Below, in pieces: positions 4,947 through 5,158 of a stretch of 5,158 nt of DNA. The notes beneath the pieces are model-generated. The model had not been told where the DNA came from. It was given only the letters and a program-made list of their open reading frames with translations, and searched no databases. The translations under genes were made by a program, and so were the position numbers. Positions within the stretch are counted from its first letter, which is position 1, and each line of letters begins with the position of its first letter. Location of the stretch: positions 1 to 5,158 of the forward strand of contig CALUBY010000056.1 in the NCBI GenBank assembly GCA_943914435.1. Reading direction: 5' to 3'. The DNA is from an uncultured bacterium. GTDB taxonomy: Bacteria; Patescibacteriota; Minisyncoccia; Phycocordibacterales; Phycocordibacteraceae.

Positions 4947-5158
4947 ATGGCTCTTGCAGGGAAATATACACCAGGAGATTTTGTGCTACTGGTGAAGCGT
5001 TCGAGTGCTGGTCTTGGACTATTCTCTGGAGAAGCCATACCAAAGGGTGCGTGCGTCATTGAATATGTAGGACGAGAGCTCTCTCCAGAGGAAACAGATA
5101 CGAGTAAAAGCAAGTACCTTTTTGAGATTTCAAAGAAAAAAACAATTGATGGAAAGCC
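4947..5158 (+). CDS. SET-domain protein lysine methyltransferase, N-terminal part (runs off window)
   Basis: The first 70 codons of a protein with a recognisable SET-domain N-terminus. SET proteins transfer methyl groups from S-adenosylmethionine to lysines of target proteins. The segment K17-R-S-S-A-G-L-G-L-F26 holds the G-x-G cofactor motif (G22, G24). It is followed by the I-x-x-G-x-x-I-x-E-Y-x-G pattern (I31, G34, I38, E39, Y40, G42) and then KYLFEIS (56-62) and TIDG (66-69), which in the family lead into the N-H-S-C active region beyond the window. The domain starts almost at the N-terminus, without a signal peptide, so this is probably a small stand-alone cytosolic enzyme. The frame is open to base 5158 with no stop. 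It is transcribed divergently from the kinase gene across 80 bases. Substrates of bacterial SET proteins are mostly unknown; ribosomal or DNA-binding proteins are possible. The remaining domain and length cannot be seen. Confidence 0.85.
   Translation, partial: MALAGKYTPGDFVLLVKRSSAGLGLFSGEAIPKGACVIEYVGRELSPEETDTSKSKYLFEISKKKTIDGK

Noticed and set aside
4931..5113. Open frame of 60 codons on - opposite the SET gene
   Set aside because: The + strand frame encodes clear SET motifs across the same bases.

Overview
The window looks like chromosomal DNA from a bacterium with a small genome, most likely a member of the Candidate Phyla Radiation (Patescibacteria, Parcubacteria/Kaiserbacteria-like). 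This is inferred from gene style and not from a marker gene. The first protein is a short coiled coil ending in an H-x-R-H...G-V-x-L tail, and the second is a small W-F-x-A-K...G-W-G-W...W-Q-G-W membrane protein. As I recall, both types recur in those genomes. Compact spacing, a stand-alone bacterial SET-domain gene and mixed base composition also fit. No mobile element, CRISPR array, tRNA or rRNA was seen.

Layout from left to right. (1) A coiled-coil protein on + (27-356) converges on a two-helix membrane protein on - (353-664), and their stop codons overlap. (2) A 129-156 base intergenic stretch holds a near-consensus sigma70-type promoter (TTGACA-N17-TACTAT, 756-784). It is followed by a short leader that is almost entirely a GNRA-loop hairpin, and then by a secreted 3D-domain (RlpA/MltA-like double-psi beta-barrel) protein (821-1432, +). 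(3) A perfect 14-bp hairpin at 1456-1487 lies between that gene and a convergent three-gene - strand cluster and probably terminates both. (4) In transcription order the cluster is a hybrid histidine kinase with a MASE1-type membrane sensor and a C-terminal receiver (4866-2776), a membrane-anchored M15B/VanY-type D,D- (or L,D-) carboxypeptidase (2752-1874), and a 113-residue orphan protein (1855-1514). Gaps are 23 and 18 bases, which suggests an operon. (5) An 80-base divergent region separates the kinase from the start of a SET-domain methyltransferase gene (4947 onward, +), which runs off the window.

How the genes may work together: two envelope enzymes, the 3D-domain protein and the carboxypeptidase, face each other across a shared terminator. 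The carboxypeptidase is apparently co-transcribed with a membrane sensor kinase, which suggests peptidoglycan remodelling tied to an envelope or environmental signal. No DNA-binding response regulator is present in the window. A 7-bp direct repeat with an 11-bp period in the kinase/SET intergenic region has the geometry of an OmpR/PhoB-type site. The regulatory links are inference. The domain assignments rest on clearly visible motifs.
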